A DNA stretch of 27,922 nt, taken from positions 1-27,922 of the forward strand of contig DKJZ01000035.1 in NCBI GenBank assembly GCA_002454975.1, in the 5' to 3' direction. The notes beneath the pieces were generated by a model, which was given only the letters and a program-made list of their open reading frames with translations, ran no database searches and was not told where the DNA came from. Numbering within the stretch: the first letter of the stretch is position 1; each line of letters starts with the position of its first letter. This stretch comes from Hylemonella sp. UBA6679. Its GTDB lineage: Bacteria > Pseudomonadota > Gammaproteobacteria > Burkholderiales > Burkholderiaceae_C. Below, in pieces: positions 1-8,200 of the stretch. The translations under genes were made by a program, and so were the position numbers.

Positions 1-480
1 CTCGCCGCTGACCAGCTTGGGTAGGTACAAGGCTTTTTGCTCATCGGTGCCATGCGCGTGCAAGCACTCATAAGCGCCATGGCTCAAACCTGGGTACATG
101 GTCCAGGCTTGGTTGGCCGAGTTGAGCATCTCGTAAAAATTCTGGTTCACCACAAAAGGCAAGCCTTGGCCACCGTAGTTGGGGTCGCAGCTCAAGGCTG
201 GCCAGCCGCCCTGCACGTACTGGGCATACGCCTCTTTGAAACCGGCAGGCGGTGTGACTTCATGGGTGGTTTTGTCCAGCGCGCAGCCTTGGGCGTCGCC
301 ACTGATGTTGAGGGGAAAGGCCACTTCAGCAGCAAACTTTCCGCCCTCCTCGAGCACGGCGTTGATGGTGTCGGCGTCGATGTCGGCGTGCTTGGTGCAG
401 ACCTTGAGTTCGTCCACCACATGAAAAACTTCATGCATCAAAAACTGCATGTCGCGCAAAGGGGGGGTGTAGCTGGGCAT
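1..480 (-). CDS. Acyl-CoA dehydrogenase, N-terminal part (truncated by window edge)
   Basis: The reading frame runs from an ATG at 480 to the left edge without a stop, giving the first 160 residues. The start MPSYTPPLRDMQFLMHEVFH matches the N-terminal extension of the larger acyl-CoA dehydrogenases, the group that includes DmdC-like enzymes. The stretch GGWPALSCDPNYGGQGLP is a typical start of the helical acyl-CoA dehydrogenase domain. Such enzymes are FAD-dependent and desaturate acyl-CoA thioesters during fatty-acid or branched-acid breakdown. A good Shine-Dalgarno (AGGAG) lies about 8 bases before the ATG. The gene follows a TetR regulator on the same strand, which may control it. The catalytic glutamate and the C-terminal domain lie outside the window, so substrate specificity cannot be judged. 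Confidence 0.88.
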   Translation of the reverse strand, partial: MPSYTPPLRDMQFLMHEVFHVVDELKVCTKHADIDADTINAVLEEGGKFAAEVAFPLNISGDAQGCALDKTTHEVTPPAGFKEAYAQYVQGGWPALSCDPNYGGQGLPFVVNQNFYEMLNSANQAWTMYPGLSHGAYECLHAHGTDEQKALYLPKLVSGE

Positions 481-513
481 GTCGATCTCCTGAACTTAGG
501 AATGGGAGGGGTT

Positions 514-545
514 AGAAAGAAGCTTGCGCACTGCGTGCGCGCAAG
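514..545 (-). terminator. Possible intrinsic terminator after the TetR gene
   Basis: On the minus strand CTTGCGC pairs with GCGCAAG around a GC-rich loop (523-545), followed by a T/C-rich stretch (CTTCTTTCT). It lies 30 bases after the TetR stop and 34 bases before the acyl-CoA dehydrogenase start. It could reduce read-through between the two genes. The T tract is interrupted, so the call is tentative. Confidence 0.4.
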
Positions 546-574
546 TTGGGAAAAAACAGGTCTTCACAGTGCAC

Positions 575-1234
575 TCAGGTCGGCAGAGCCACAGCGTAGC
601 GGCTCATGATGTGCTCAAAGCCTTGGTGGGCTCGCTCGATCGAGCCTGGGGTTTTGAGGAAGCGGGCTTCGTAATGCAAGGCCAAAATCAAGCCGTGGAT
701 TTCAAAGACGATTTGGGCTGCATCGGTATCAGCGCGCAATTGCTCGTCGTTTTTGGCCTGCTCCACCGCGCGCTCCACCGCACCGAGCCAGGTTTTCACC
801 GAGGTGGCCAGCGCGTCGCGCACAATGCCGGGGCGGTCGTCAAACTCCACCGCACCGCTGATGAAAATACAGCCCGATTGGATCTCCACGGCCACGCGCT
901 TCATCCAGTTGTCGAACAGGGCGCGCAGGCGCGGCAAACCGCGGGGCTCGTCGAGTGCTGGGTAGAACACCTCTTGCTCGAAGCGCGCAAAATACTCACG
1001 CACCACAGAAATTTGCAGCTCTTCACGAGAGCCGAAGTGCGCAAACACCCCCGACTTGCTCATTTGCGTGACCTCGGCCAGCACCCCGATGCTCAAACCC
1101 TCCAACCCGATTTGCGAGGCCAAGCCCAGGGCGGCATCGATGATGACCAGCTTGGTCTGCTGCCCTTTGTGCAAGGGGGCAGGCTTAGGCGCCATCGGCG
1201 CGATGCGTTTGTGAGAAGGGGTGGCTTCGGTCAT
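575..1234 (-). CDS. TetR/AcrR-family transcriptional regulator
   Basis: A 219-residue protein. The N-terminal helix-turn-helix lies at about residues 28-70 (IIDAALGLASQIGLEGLSIG, then MSKSGVFAHFGSREELQISV), with the usual TetR recognition-helix pattern. The C-terminal half is helical and would hold the ligand pocket; its effector is not recognisable. TetR proteins of this kind usually repress their own promoter and a neighbouring gene, here most simply the acyl-CoA dehydrogenase downstream. No Shine-Dalgarno is visible before the ATG at 1234, and the candidate promoter puts the transcript start almost on the ATG, so the message may be leaderless. An inverted repeat sits between the candidate -35 and -10 boxes. 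Confidence 0.9.
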   Translation of the reverse strand: MTEATPSHKRIAPMAPKPAPLHKGQQTKLVIIDAALGLASQIGLEGLSIGVLAEVTQMSKSGVFAHFGSREELQISVVREYFARFEQEVFYPALDEPRGLPRLRALFDNWMKRVAVEIQSGCIFISGAVEFDDRPGIVRDALATSVKTWLGAVERAVEQAKNDEQLRADTDAAQIVFEIHGLILALHYEARFLKTPGSIERAHQGFEHIMSRYAVALPT

Positions 1235-1240
1235 GGCAAA

Positions 1241-1269
1241 ATAAAACGAACGGTCGTGCTATTTTGCAA
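1241..1269 (-). promoter_or_regulatory. Candidate autoregulated promoter of the TetR gene
   Basis: Reading the minus strand, TTGCAA (1264-1269) is followed after 17 bases by TTTTAT (1241-1246), each matching 4 of 6 bases of the sigma-70 boxes. Between them lies the inverted repeat ACGA-N4-TCGT (1246-1257), a layout expected for a repressor that blocks RNA polymerase. The initiation site would fall at or next to the ATG at 1234. This is pattern-based only. Confidence 0.4.
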
Positions 1270-1410
1270 TAAAAAACCAAGGTGCGCTAGGGCTCATGCT
1301 TTTTTATCGTCGGGCCCCGTGCTAACTTAAGCCCGACTTGGCATGCGCCCAGCGCACCTCTTGTTTGCTGGCTTTACCCAGCTTTTATCCAGTCAATCAC
1401 GCCCTAAGCA

Positions 1411-1441
1411 GCGCCCTAACTGGCTTAGGCGCTCATTTTTT
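1411..1441 (+). terminator. Terminator-like hairpin with T run on the plus strand
   Basis: GCGCC(C)TAA pairs with TTAGGCGC around the loop CTGGC (1411-1432) and is followed by TCATTTTTT on the plus strand. It lies immediately after the stop of the fumarylacetoacetate-hydrolase-family gene, but that gene is on the minus strand, where no T run follows the stem. It may be a poor terminator for that gene, or it may end an unannotated plus-strand transcript from 1235-1410. Confidence 0.3.
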
Positions 1442-2281
1442 GTAAGCGATGACCTCTTGGCGCTGCTCACCCAAACCGGCAATGCCCAATGTCATCACGT
1501 CGCCTTTTTGCAAAAAGCGTTGTGGCTTCATGCCCATGCCCACGCCAGGTGGGGTGCCGGTGGTGATCACATCGCCGGGCATGAGGGTCATGAACTGGCT
1601 GACATAGCTCACGATTTTGGCCACGTTGAAGATCATGGTTTTGGTGTTGCCCGTCTGCACGCGCTGGCCATTGAGGTCGAGCCACATGTCGAGTTTGAGC
1701 GGCTGGGGCAGCTCGTCGCGGGTGACCAACCAAGGGCCGATGGGGCCGAAGGTATCGCAGCCCTTGCCCTTGTCCCATTGCGAGCCGCGCTCGAGTTGGA
1801 AATTACGCTCGCTCACGTCGTTGATCAGGCAGTAACCAGCCACATGGTTGAGCGCGTCTTTTTGCGTGACGTACTGCGCCTTGGTGCCAATGACGATGCC
1901 CAGCTCGACCTCCCAGTCGCCCTTGACGGCGCCCTTGGGCAACATGACGGGGTCGTTGGGTCCCTGGATGCAGCTGGTGGCTTTCATGAAAATCACCGGC
2001 TCGGTGGGGATGGGCATGCCGGCTTCTTTGGCGTGGTCGGTGTAGTTCAGGCCGATGGCCACAAACTTGCCGATGTTGGCCACGGGGCAGCCCATGCGGG
2101 GTTTGCCTTTGACCAAGGGCAGCTTGTCGGTTTTGAGTTTGGCCAGCTTGGCCAGCACCTTGTCGCTGAGCTGATCGGGGCCGATGTCGCCCACCACGGC
2201 GGACAAGTCGCGCAGTTGACCTGCGGCATCGACCAAGCCGGGTTTTTCTTTGCCGCTTTGGCCGTAACGTACCAATTTCAT
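1433..2281 (-). CDS. Fumarylacetoacetate hydrolase family protein
   Basis: A 282-residue protein. The ATG at 2281 is chosen because AGGAGACAC precedes it; an upstream in-frame extension would run back into slmA. The C-terminal two thirds (about residues 70-282) form the fumarylacetoacetase C-terminal fold: GLNYTDHAKE with His83, DWEVELGIVI with Glu124 and Glu126 as likely metal ligands, CLINDVSERN, and the closing TGTPPGVGMGM. Members cleave C-C bonds or hydrolyse acylpyruvates, 2-keto-3-deoxy sugar acids or related diketo acids with Mg or Mn. This length and architecture match proteins often annotated as ureidoglycolate lyase or 2,4-diketo-3-deoxy-L-fuconate hydrolase, but the substrate cannot be fixed from sequence. 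It follows slmA with a 43-base gap holding a small GC hairpin (2302-2314) without a T run, so it may be co-transcribed with argB-slmA. Confidence 0.9.
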   Translation of the reverse strand: MKLVRYGQSGKEKPGLVDAAGQLRDLSAVVGDIGPDQLSDKVLAKLAKLKTDKLPLVKGKPRMGCPVANIGKFVAIGLNYTDHAKEAGMPIPTEPVIFMKATSCIQGPNDPVMLPKGAVKGDWEVELGIVIGTKAQYVTQKDALNHVAGYCLINDVSERNFQLERGSQWDKGKGCDTFGPIGPWLVTRDELPQPLKLDMWLDLNGQRVQTGNTKTMIFNVAKIVSYVSQFMTLMPGDVITTGTPPGVGMGMKPQRFLQKGDVMTLGIAGLGEQRQEVIAYKK

Positions 2282-2324
2282 TGTGTCTCCTCGGGGGTTA
2301 AGGCGCCGTGCGCCGGGTGATTTG

Positions 2325-2957
2325 CTAGTGCTTTGATAGCAACAAAGCCAGTGATTCTTTGAGGTGCAAGCTTGCCGAGCGCTTAAAGCCTGATCGCACA
2401 AAACGCTGCAAGCGCCCCATGAGCAAGGCCACCACAGCCGAGGCTTGCAAGTTGGCATGCACCGTGGGGGTGGGTGTATCGAGGTCGCGCAAAGCTTGCT
2501 TGAAGTTGCTCTCGAGCTTGTCGAACAACAGGTTCATGCGCTCTTGCAAACGGGCGTGCTCCAGCACCAGGGCATCGCCCACCATGACCCGGCACATGCC
2601 AGGGTTCTTCTCGGCAAACTCCACCGTGAGGCTGGCCATGAGCTGCACCTGTTCTGCGCCAGAGCTGGCTTGCGTTTGCGCTCGCTGCTGCACCTGCTGG
2701 ACCAGCGTGAAGATGCTGCTCTCGATGTAATCCATCAGCGCTTCAAACATCTGGGCCTTGCTGGCGAAATGCCGGTACAGGGCCGCTTCACTGACCTCCA
2801 AACGCGCAGCCAAGGCGGCGGTGGTGATGCGCTCAGCGCCAGGTTGCTCGAGCATGGCTGCCAGCCCCTGCAAAATCTGCAGACGACGCTCCCCAGGCTT
2901 GGGGCGCTTGCGGGCTGGCGCCCCAGGCTGGTCTGGCGTGGGCTCGGCGCTGCTCAT
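2325..2957 (-). CDS. slmA: Nucleoid occlusion factor SlmA (TetR family)
   Basis: A 210-residue protein from the ATG at 2957; a TTG two codons upstream overlaps the argB stop and is less likely. The helix-turn-helix (RRLQILQGLAAMLEQPGAER, then LEVSEAALYRHFASKAQMFE) is the SlmA type, and the body (FAEKNPGMCRVMVGDALVLE; LLMGRLQRFVRSGFKRS) matches SlmA. SlmA binds specific chromosomal sites and blocks FtsZ ring assembly over the nucleoid. The gene starts 2 bases after the argB stop (TGACCATG), which indicates translational coupling. The argB-slmA pairing is, as far as I know, usual in Burkholderiales. The length and the ending in LLLSKH are ordinary for the family. Confidence 0.9.
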   Translation of the reverse strand: MSSAEPTPDQPGAPARKRPKPGERRLQILQGLAAMLEQPGAERITTAALAARLEVSEAALYRHFASKAQMFEALMDYIESSIFTLVQQVQQRAQTQASSGAEQVQLMASLTVEFAEKNPGMCRVMVGDALVLEHARLQERMNLLFDKLESNFKQALRDLDTPTPTVHANLQASAVVALLMGRLQRFVRSGFKRSASLHLKESLALLLSKH

Positions 2958-2959
2958 GG

Positions 2960-3850
2960 TCAATGCGAGCGGATCATGGTGCCGTAGGCCTGCTCAGTCA
3001 GTATTTCGAGCAGCATCACATGCGGCACACGCCCGTCGATGATGTGCACCGCGTTCACGCCGCTCTTGGCTGCATCCAAAGCGCCGCTGATTTTTGGCAG
3101 CATGCCGCCTGAAATGGTGCCGTCTTCAAACAGCTCGTCGATGCGCCGCGCGGTGAGGTCGGTGAGCAAATTCCCAGCCTTGTCCAACACGCCGGTGGTG
3201 TTGGTCAGCAGCACCAGCTTTTCGGCTTTGAGCACACTGGCCAGTTTGCCCGCCACCACATCGGCGTTGATGTTGTAAGACTCGTTGTTCTCGCCAAAAC
3301 CAATGGGGCTGATGACGGGAATGAAAGCGTCGTCTTGCAAGGCTTTGACCACTGAGGGGTCGATGGACTCGATGTCACCCACTTGGCCCACGTCGTATTC
3401 GATGCTGGGGTCTTTGGCGTCCACCATCTTGAGCTTTTTGGCGCGGATCAAACCACCATCGCGCCCGGTCAGGCCCACGGCCTTGCCACCAGCCTGGTTG
3501 ATCAGGCCCACGATGTCTTGCTGCACCTCGCCGGCCAGCACCCACTCCACCACTTCCATGGTTTCGGCGTCGGTCACACGCATGCCTTGGATGAACTCGC
3601 CTTTTTTGCCCAAACGGCTCAGGGCGTTTTCAATTTGCGGGCCACCACCGTGCACCACCACCGGGTTGATGCCCACCAATTTGAGCAGCACCACATCGGC
3701 CGCAAACGCGGCTTGCAGGGCCGGGTCGGTCATGGCGTTGCCACCGTATTTGATGACCATGGTCTTGCCATGGAACTTGCGGATATAGGGCAGCGCCTGG
3801 GCCAGGATGTCGGCCTTGGCTTGCGGGGTGATGGCAGTTGCGTCAGTCAT
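2960..3850 (-). CDS. argB: Acetylglutamate kinase
   Basis: A 296-residue amino-acid-kinase-family enzyme that phosphorylates N-acetylglutamate, the second step of cyclic arginine biosynthesis, in the cytoplasm. Visible motifs are the phosphate-binding KTMVIKYGGNAM near residue 30, VHGGGPQIENAL for the acetylglutamate site, GLTGRDGGLIRAKK, and the ATP-site segment GGMLPKISGALDAAKSGVNA. The C-terminal HVMLLEILTEQAYGTMI is typical of the arginine-sensitive hexameric form, but the extreme N-terminal helix would need a structure comparison to confirm this. The ATG at 3850 has no clear Shine-Dalgarno. The gene leads directly into slmA. Confidence 0.96.
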   Translation of the reverse strand: MTDATAITPQAKADILAQALPYIRKFHGKTMVIKYGGNAMTDPALQAAFAADVVLLKLVGINPVVVHGGGPQIENALSRLGKKGEFIQGMRVTDAETMEVVEWVLAGEVQQDIVGLINQAGGKAVGLTGRDGGLIRAKKLKMVDAKDPSIEYDVGQVGDIESIDPSVVKALQDDAFIPVISPIGFGENNESYNINADVVAGKLASVLKAEKLVLLTNTTGVLDKAGNLLTDLTARRIDELFEDGTISGGMLPKISGALDAAKSGVNAVHIIDGRVPHVMLLEILTEQAYGTMIRSH

Positions 3851-3862
3851 GTCAGGGGGGGC

Positions 3863-3883
3863 AAAAAAGCAATGCTGGCATTG
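3863..3883 (-). terminator. Possible terminator after the exported hydrolase gene
   Basis: On the minus strand CAATGC and GCATTG form an inverted repeat (3870-3883) followed by CTTTTTT (3863-3869). It lies 18 bases past the stop of the alpha/beta hydrolase and just before argB. The full six-base stem would leave only a two-base loop, so the real stem is shorter and the terminator may be weak. Confidence 0.42.
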
Positions 3884-3901
3884 TGCCGCATCAGGGGTCC
3901 C

Positions 3902-4957
3902 TCAATGCCGGGCCAAAAAAGCGAGCAAGGCGGCCTGGAATTTTTCAGGCACTTCCAGGTGCGGGATGTGACCCACACCGTCGAACTCAACCAGTTCACT
4001 GCCTGCAATGCGCTCTTTGGCAGCACGGCCCAAGACCGGGAAATTGCCCAACGGTTTGACCACCTCAGGCGGGGCAAAGCGGCGCCCAAACACGGTGCGA
4101 TCCATCTGCCCAATCACCAGGAGCGTGGGCTGTTTGATCTTGGCCAGGTCGTTGAAAACGGGGCCGTCGTAAATCATCTGGTAGGTCAGTGCCGAGACGT
4201 GGGCAAAGCGTGGGTACTCGCTGCTGAGCTGCACACGGGCAAACTGCTCGACCATGCGCTCAAAACTCGGCTGCCAATTGGGAAAATAACTTTTGAGAAA
4301 GTTGCGGTAACTGGCGGGGGTTTGCGCCATCTCTAGCTTGACGAGGTTCTCGGTTTTTTGCGGTGGGATGCTCAACACGTAATCCTCAAGACCCAGTGGG
4401 TTTTCCAGCACCAGGGCACTCACACGTTGCGGATGACGCAGCGCAAAATGCACCCCCACCATGCCGCCCATGCTGTTGGCCACCACGGCAGCGCGTTCCA
4501 GCTTGAGGTGATCCATCAGGCGAGCAGTGGTGTCGTTCAAGAACGCGAAGGTGTAGCGCATCTCGGGCTTGGAGGAGCGACCGAAACCAATTTGGTCCGG
4601 GGCCACCACGCGGTAACCCTGGGCGCTCAGTGCCGCCATGGTGCTGCCCCAGTAGTCGGAGCCAAAGTTCTTGCCATGCATGAGCAACACGCTTTTGCCG
4701 TTGGCCACCACGCCTGCGGGTGGCTTCACATCCATATAAGCCATGCGCAAGAGCTTGCCGTCGTGCTCGAACTCAAAGCGCTGCACGGGGTAGGGGTAGA
4801 CCCAGCCCTCCATGGCAGCCCCCAAAGGCTCGGCTTCGGCATACGTGGGCAGGGTTTGTGCAGCGCTGTTCAAGGCCAAGGCCGACAAGGCGCTGAGCAA
4901 GGTCAGGCAACACGCCGACTTGAAAGTGGACGTGAGCTTGGCAAAAGATGTCTTCAT
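3902..4957 (-). CDS. Exported alpha/beta hydrolase
   Basis: A 351-residue alpha/beta-fold hydrolase. The ATG at 4957 is chosen because AGGAG sits at the right distance (CCAGAGGAGATCAGC). The N-terminus (MKTSFAKLTSTFK, then ACCLTLLSALSALALNSAAQ) is a classical Sec signal peptide with a likely cleavage after SAA, so the enzyme acts outside the cytoplasm. The core shows an oxyanion segment LLMHGKNFGSDYWG, a nucleophile elbow AVVANSMGGMVG (serine in N-S-M-G-G rather than the usual G-x-S-x-G), a later acid in GQMDRTVF and the catalytic histidine in GVGHIPHLE. Reaction and substrate are not identifiable. It is divergent from the octapeptide-repeat gene, with 295 bases between the two starts. Confidence 0.9.
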   Translation of the reverse strand: MKTSFAKLTSTFKSACCLTLLSALSALALNSAAQTLPTYAEAEPLGAAMEGWVYPYPVQRFEFEHDGKLLRMAYMDVKPPAGVVANGKSVLLMHGKNFGSDYWGSTMAALSAQGYRVVAPDQIGFGRSSKPEMRYTFAFLNDTTARLMDHLKLERAAVVANSMGGMVGVHFALRHPQRVSALVLENPLGLEDYVLSIPPQKTENLVKLEMAQTPASYRNFLKSYFPNWQPSFERMVEQFARVQLSSEYPRFAHVSALTYQMIYDGPVFNDLAKIKQPTLLVIGQMDRTVFGRRFAPPEVVKPLGNFPVLGRAAKERIAGSELVEFDGVGHIPHLEVPEKFQAALLAFLARH

Positions 4958-4990
4958 GCTGATCTCCTCTGGATACAAAACCGGATGCTA

Positions 4991-5010
4991 AGGCCTGCCC
5001 AGGCCTGCCC
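4991..5010. repeat. Tandem 10-bp direct repeat
   Basis: AGGCCTGCCC occurs twice with no gap, in the 5' region of the exported hydrolase. It may be a small slippage product or part of a binding site. Nothing else in the window repeats it in tandem, as far as I can see. Confidence 0.6.
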
Positions 5011-5021
5011 CGGGTTGAAAC

Positions 5022-5038
5022 TACTTAGCGCATAAGTA
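5022..5038. promoter_or_regulatory. Operator-like inverted repeat between divergent genes
   Basis: TACTTA-GCGCA-TAAGTA is a six-base inverted repeat with a five-base centre, 65 bases upstream of the exported hydrolase start and about 215 bases upstream of the repeat gene. The size fits a dimeric regulator site. The regulator is unknown. Confidence 0.35.
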
Positions 5039-5124
5039 CTGGCCCCACAACAAGCCCTGGCAGCCCACCCCGGTTGATGCGCATACAACTGAAAACACCC
5101 GCCTATTTCTGGCTTTGGGCGCAT

Positions 5125-5151
5125 TTAACTTATCTGTAGGGATGCCGATCT
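5125..5151 (+). promoter_or_regulatory. Sigma-28 (FliA)-like promoter candidate for the repeat gene
   Basis: TTAACTTA (5125-5132), an 11-base spacer and GCCGATCT (5144-5151) resemble the flagellar sigma-28 consensus TAAAGTTT-N11-GCCGATAA. Five of eight bases match in the first box and six of eight in the second, at the exact spacing. It points at the repeat gene, whose ATG is about 100 bases downstream. No better sigma-70 promoter was seen in 5039-5252. The first box is imperfect, so a chance match is possible. Confidence 0.35.
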
Positions 5152-5252
5152 TCATGGTCAAGGCTTGACGCAGCATGGTCACACACCCGGCGTGTCAGCG
5201 CTCTGTTCTCAGGGCGCGCACCAGGCTGAAGGCAAGTTAACAAGGGGTTTTC

Positions 5253-8200
5253 ATGAACATCACCAGTTTCAAATCGTATTCGCCCACCGACATGGCCAGC
5301 CTCTCTGTGAGCGACCTGGGCACGGTCACGGCTGATGTCGCCAAAGGTTTGACCACGCCACAGATTCAAGCCTTGCAAAGCGATCAGGTGGGGGCGCTGT
5401 CTGGGGTGATTTTGAAATTGAGCTCGCAGCAAGTGGCCGCGTTCTCGCCCTACCAAATCGAATCCTTGTCCAACACAGCCATTGCTGCGGCCAGCGGCAA
5501 AGAGCTGCAGTCCTTGAACGCCGGGCAGATCGAGACCATGAGTGTTGATCAAATCAACGCCATCAATGACAACGTCTTCAAAGACTTGACCATCACACAG
5601 GTCAAGGCCTTAACGGCCGAGCAGCTCACGGGCATGGATGCGGCGCAAATGGCCAAGATGAGCATGCAGCAAGTCACCGCGCTCTCAGGCAGCCAGCTCG
5701 ATGCCATCGGCAATCTGGGTGAGAACATCAAAAATCTGTCCGTGGCGCAGTTTTCTACACTGACGGATGAGCAAGTCAGCAGCATCGACCCCACACAGAT
5801 CGCCAAGATCACCTTGGCACAGCTGGGCGCCTTGGGCACCAAAGTGGGCCTGTTCAGCAGCGAACAGGTTGAGAACCTGAGCGCGGTGCAAGCGCGCAGC
5901 TTGAGCAGCACGCAAATCACGGCGCTGGACGCCTCAGGCACCCTGTCTTCGCTGTCTTCATCGGCGGTGACAGCGCTACAAAGAACACAGCTCACTGGCA
6001 TGACCAGCTTGGCCAGTTTCTCTGAGCAACAAGTCGGTGCCCTGTCGGCAAGCCAAGTGTCGTGGCTCAACAAAGACCAGCTCAATTCTTTGAGTGCCAC
6101 CCAGGTTGCAGAGCTCAGCGCCGCGGCGGTAGGTCGCATTGCGAAGACCGTGGTGAAAGACCTCAGCGATGATTTTGTGGCGGCTTTGAGCAGCACCCAG
6201 GTGAGCAAACTCACGGCGACTCAGGTGGGTGAACTCACCAGCTCGCAGCTGGGTGTTTTGGGCGCTGAGCAAATCAGCAGCCTGTCAGCCGCTGCGGTGG
6301 GGGCTTTGAAGGCCACACAAATCGACAGCCTGAGCACCGAGCAAATTCAAAGCCTCACCGCAGGGCAAGCGGAAAAGTTGTCGCGCAACGCGCTGGACTC
6401 TTTGGACTCAACCCAAGTGGCCAGCCTGACCTACGAAGCCCTGGCCAAAGTGGCCGCCAAACTCAAGGTCAGCGCCACCGGTAACGTGAACCAAATTGCC
6501 GCGCTGAGCAACGACCAGGTACAGAGCCTGAGCTACGGCAAAGTGGGCAATGTGACAACTGGCCCCAACGTGCTGGGCAGTTTCACCGCTGCGCAAATTT
6601 CAGCTTTGGGCACCAAGGTGCAGTTTCTGTCTGAAGGCCAAATGGGCGCCTTGACCAGCACCCAGGTCAAGGCCTTGAGCAACGCACAACTTGCCGTGCT
6701 TGACACCGACCAGTTGGCGGCCTTGAGCAACTCGGCTGCCATAGGCATGAACGCCTCACAAATCGGCTCGTTGGACGAGACCCAAATGCGCGGCTTGTTG
6801 ACGGCTGCGACCGCGGCAGGCAGTTTGAAGTTCAGCGCTGCGCAAGTCTCTGCCATCGACAAAGACTTGGTGCCATTGATCGATGTGAGCACCTTGAACA
6901 CCACGCAAATCAAGGCCTTGACGGCTGATCAAATTGGCCAGCTCAGCAACGCGCAACTCCAGTCGCTGAGCACGGGCAGCACGGGCCAAATACGGGCCTT
7001 GACCAACACACAATTGCAAAGCCTGAGTGCTGGACAAATTCGTGCGCTGGGCGATACCCAAGTGGCCGATTTGACAGACACGCAGGTACGTGCCTTCACC
7101 ACCTCGCAGGTGCAGGCCCTGGAGGCGGCAGACATTGCCGCCCAAGGCGCCAAGCTGAGCAACCTGCAGGTACAAGACCTGACAGCCACACAAATTCAAG
7201 GCATCACCGTCACGGCCGGCAAACTCGATGTGCTGAGCAATACCCAGCTGCGCCAACTCACCACCACGCAAGTGCAGGCGATGACCTACCAGCAGGTGGC
7301 CGGCTTGAGCAGCAACCAACTGCAACAGTTCACAGGGGCACAAATTGGCGCCATGAACAATGGGCAAGTGGCCGCCTTGGAAACGGCAGATGTGAGCAAC
7401 TTGCAAGTCACGCAACTGCGTGGCTTGCTCAGCAGACAAATGCAGGTGATGTCTTCGTCGCAAGTGCAAGCCTTGGGCAGCGCACAGATCCAGGCACTGG
7501 ATGACTCGCAATTGGCAGCCATCTTGCCCAAGCTGTCGGCCTCAGCTGGCAACAACCAAATTGGCATGCTCAGCAGTTCGCAATTTTCTGCGCTGACAGC
7601 GACCCAGCTCAGCAGCATGAGCAACGACCAACTCGGCAAACTGTCCACCGAGCAGGTGCAGTCGCTCAGCGGGGCTCAGCTTGATGCCATCGGTATTTTG
7701 GGCACGGCGCAAACCAGCGAGTTAACAGCGACCCAACTCAACGCTGCCGACCTGACCAAGCTCACCCAAGCCCAAGTGAACGCCTTGACCGACACGCAGC
7801 TGCAGTCGCTCAGCGGCAACAAACTCGATGATGTATCGGCCAAGCTCAACACCGCGCAAATGGGCAAACTCAGCCCCGACCAGATCTCTGGCATGGACAT
7901 GATTACCCTGAACAACACCCAAGTGGCCGCCCTGCAGGCCTCACAACTGGCCGTACTGGAAAACACGCAGATGACGGGTTTAGGTGCCAAAGTGACTCGA
8001 ATTTCAGCCTCTAATTTGGCCACGCTCTCACCCAGCCAAGTGGCTGCATTGGACACCACGCAAATTGCTGCATTGACGGAAGCGCAAGTCGGCGGTTTGA
8101 CCAGCACACAATTGCGCAGCCTGAGCGCTACGCAGCTGCCTGCGATGGTCTTCACGAATAGCTCGAACGATGCTCAGATGAGCAACTTACTGGCTGAGCA

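Noticed and set aside
2302..2314. GGCGC-CGT-GCGCC hairpin between slmA and the fumarylacetoacetate-hydrolase-family gene as a terminator
   Set aside because: The stem is only five bases with a three-base loop, and no T run follows on the minus strand.
1343..2320. A 325-residue plus-strand open frame opposite the fumarylacetoacetate-hydrolase-family gene
   Set aside because: The minus-strand gene is clearly conserved. The plus frame has a composition typical of an antisense shadow, rich in His, Gln and Gly, and no start signal.
5549..8155. Long open frames on the minus strand across the octad-repeat gene, the longest 251 residues (6756-7511)
   Set aside because: They are the antisense reading of the periodic gene. 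Biased codons in the repeat suppress stops on the other strand. They show no ribosome sites and no family features.
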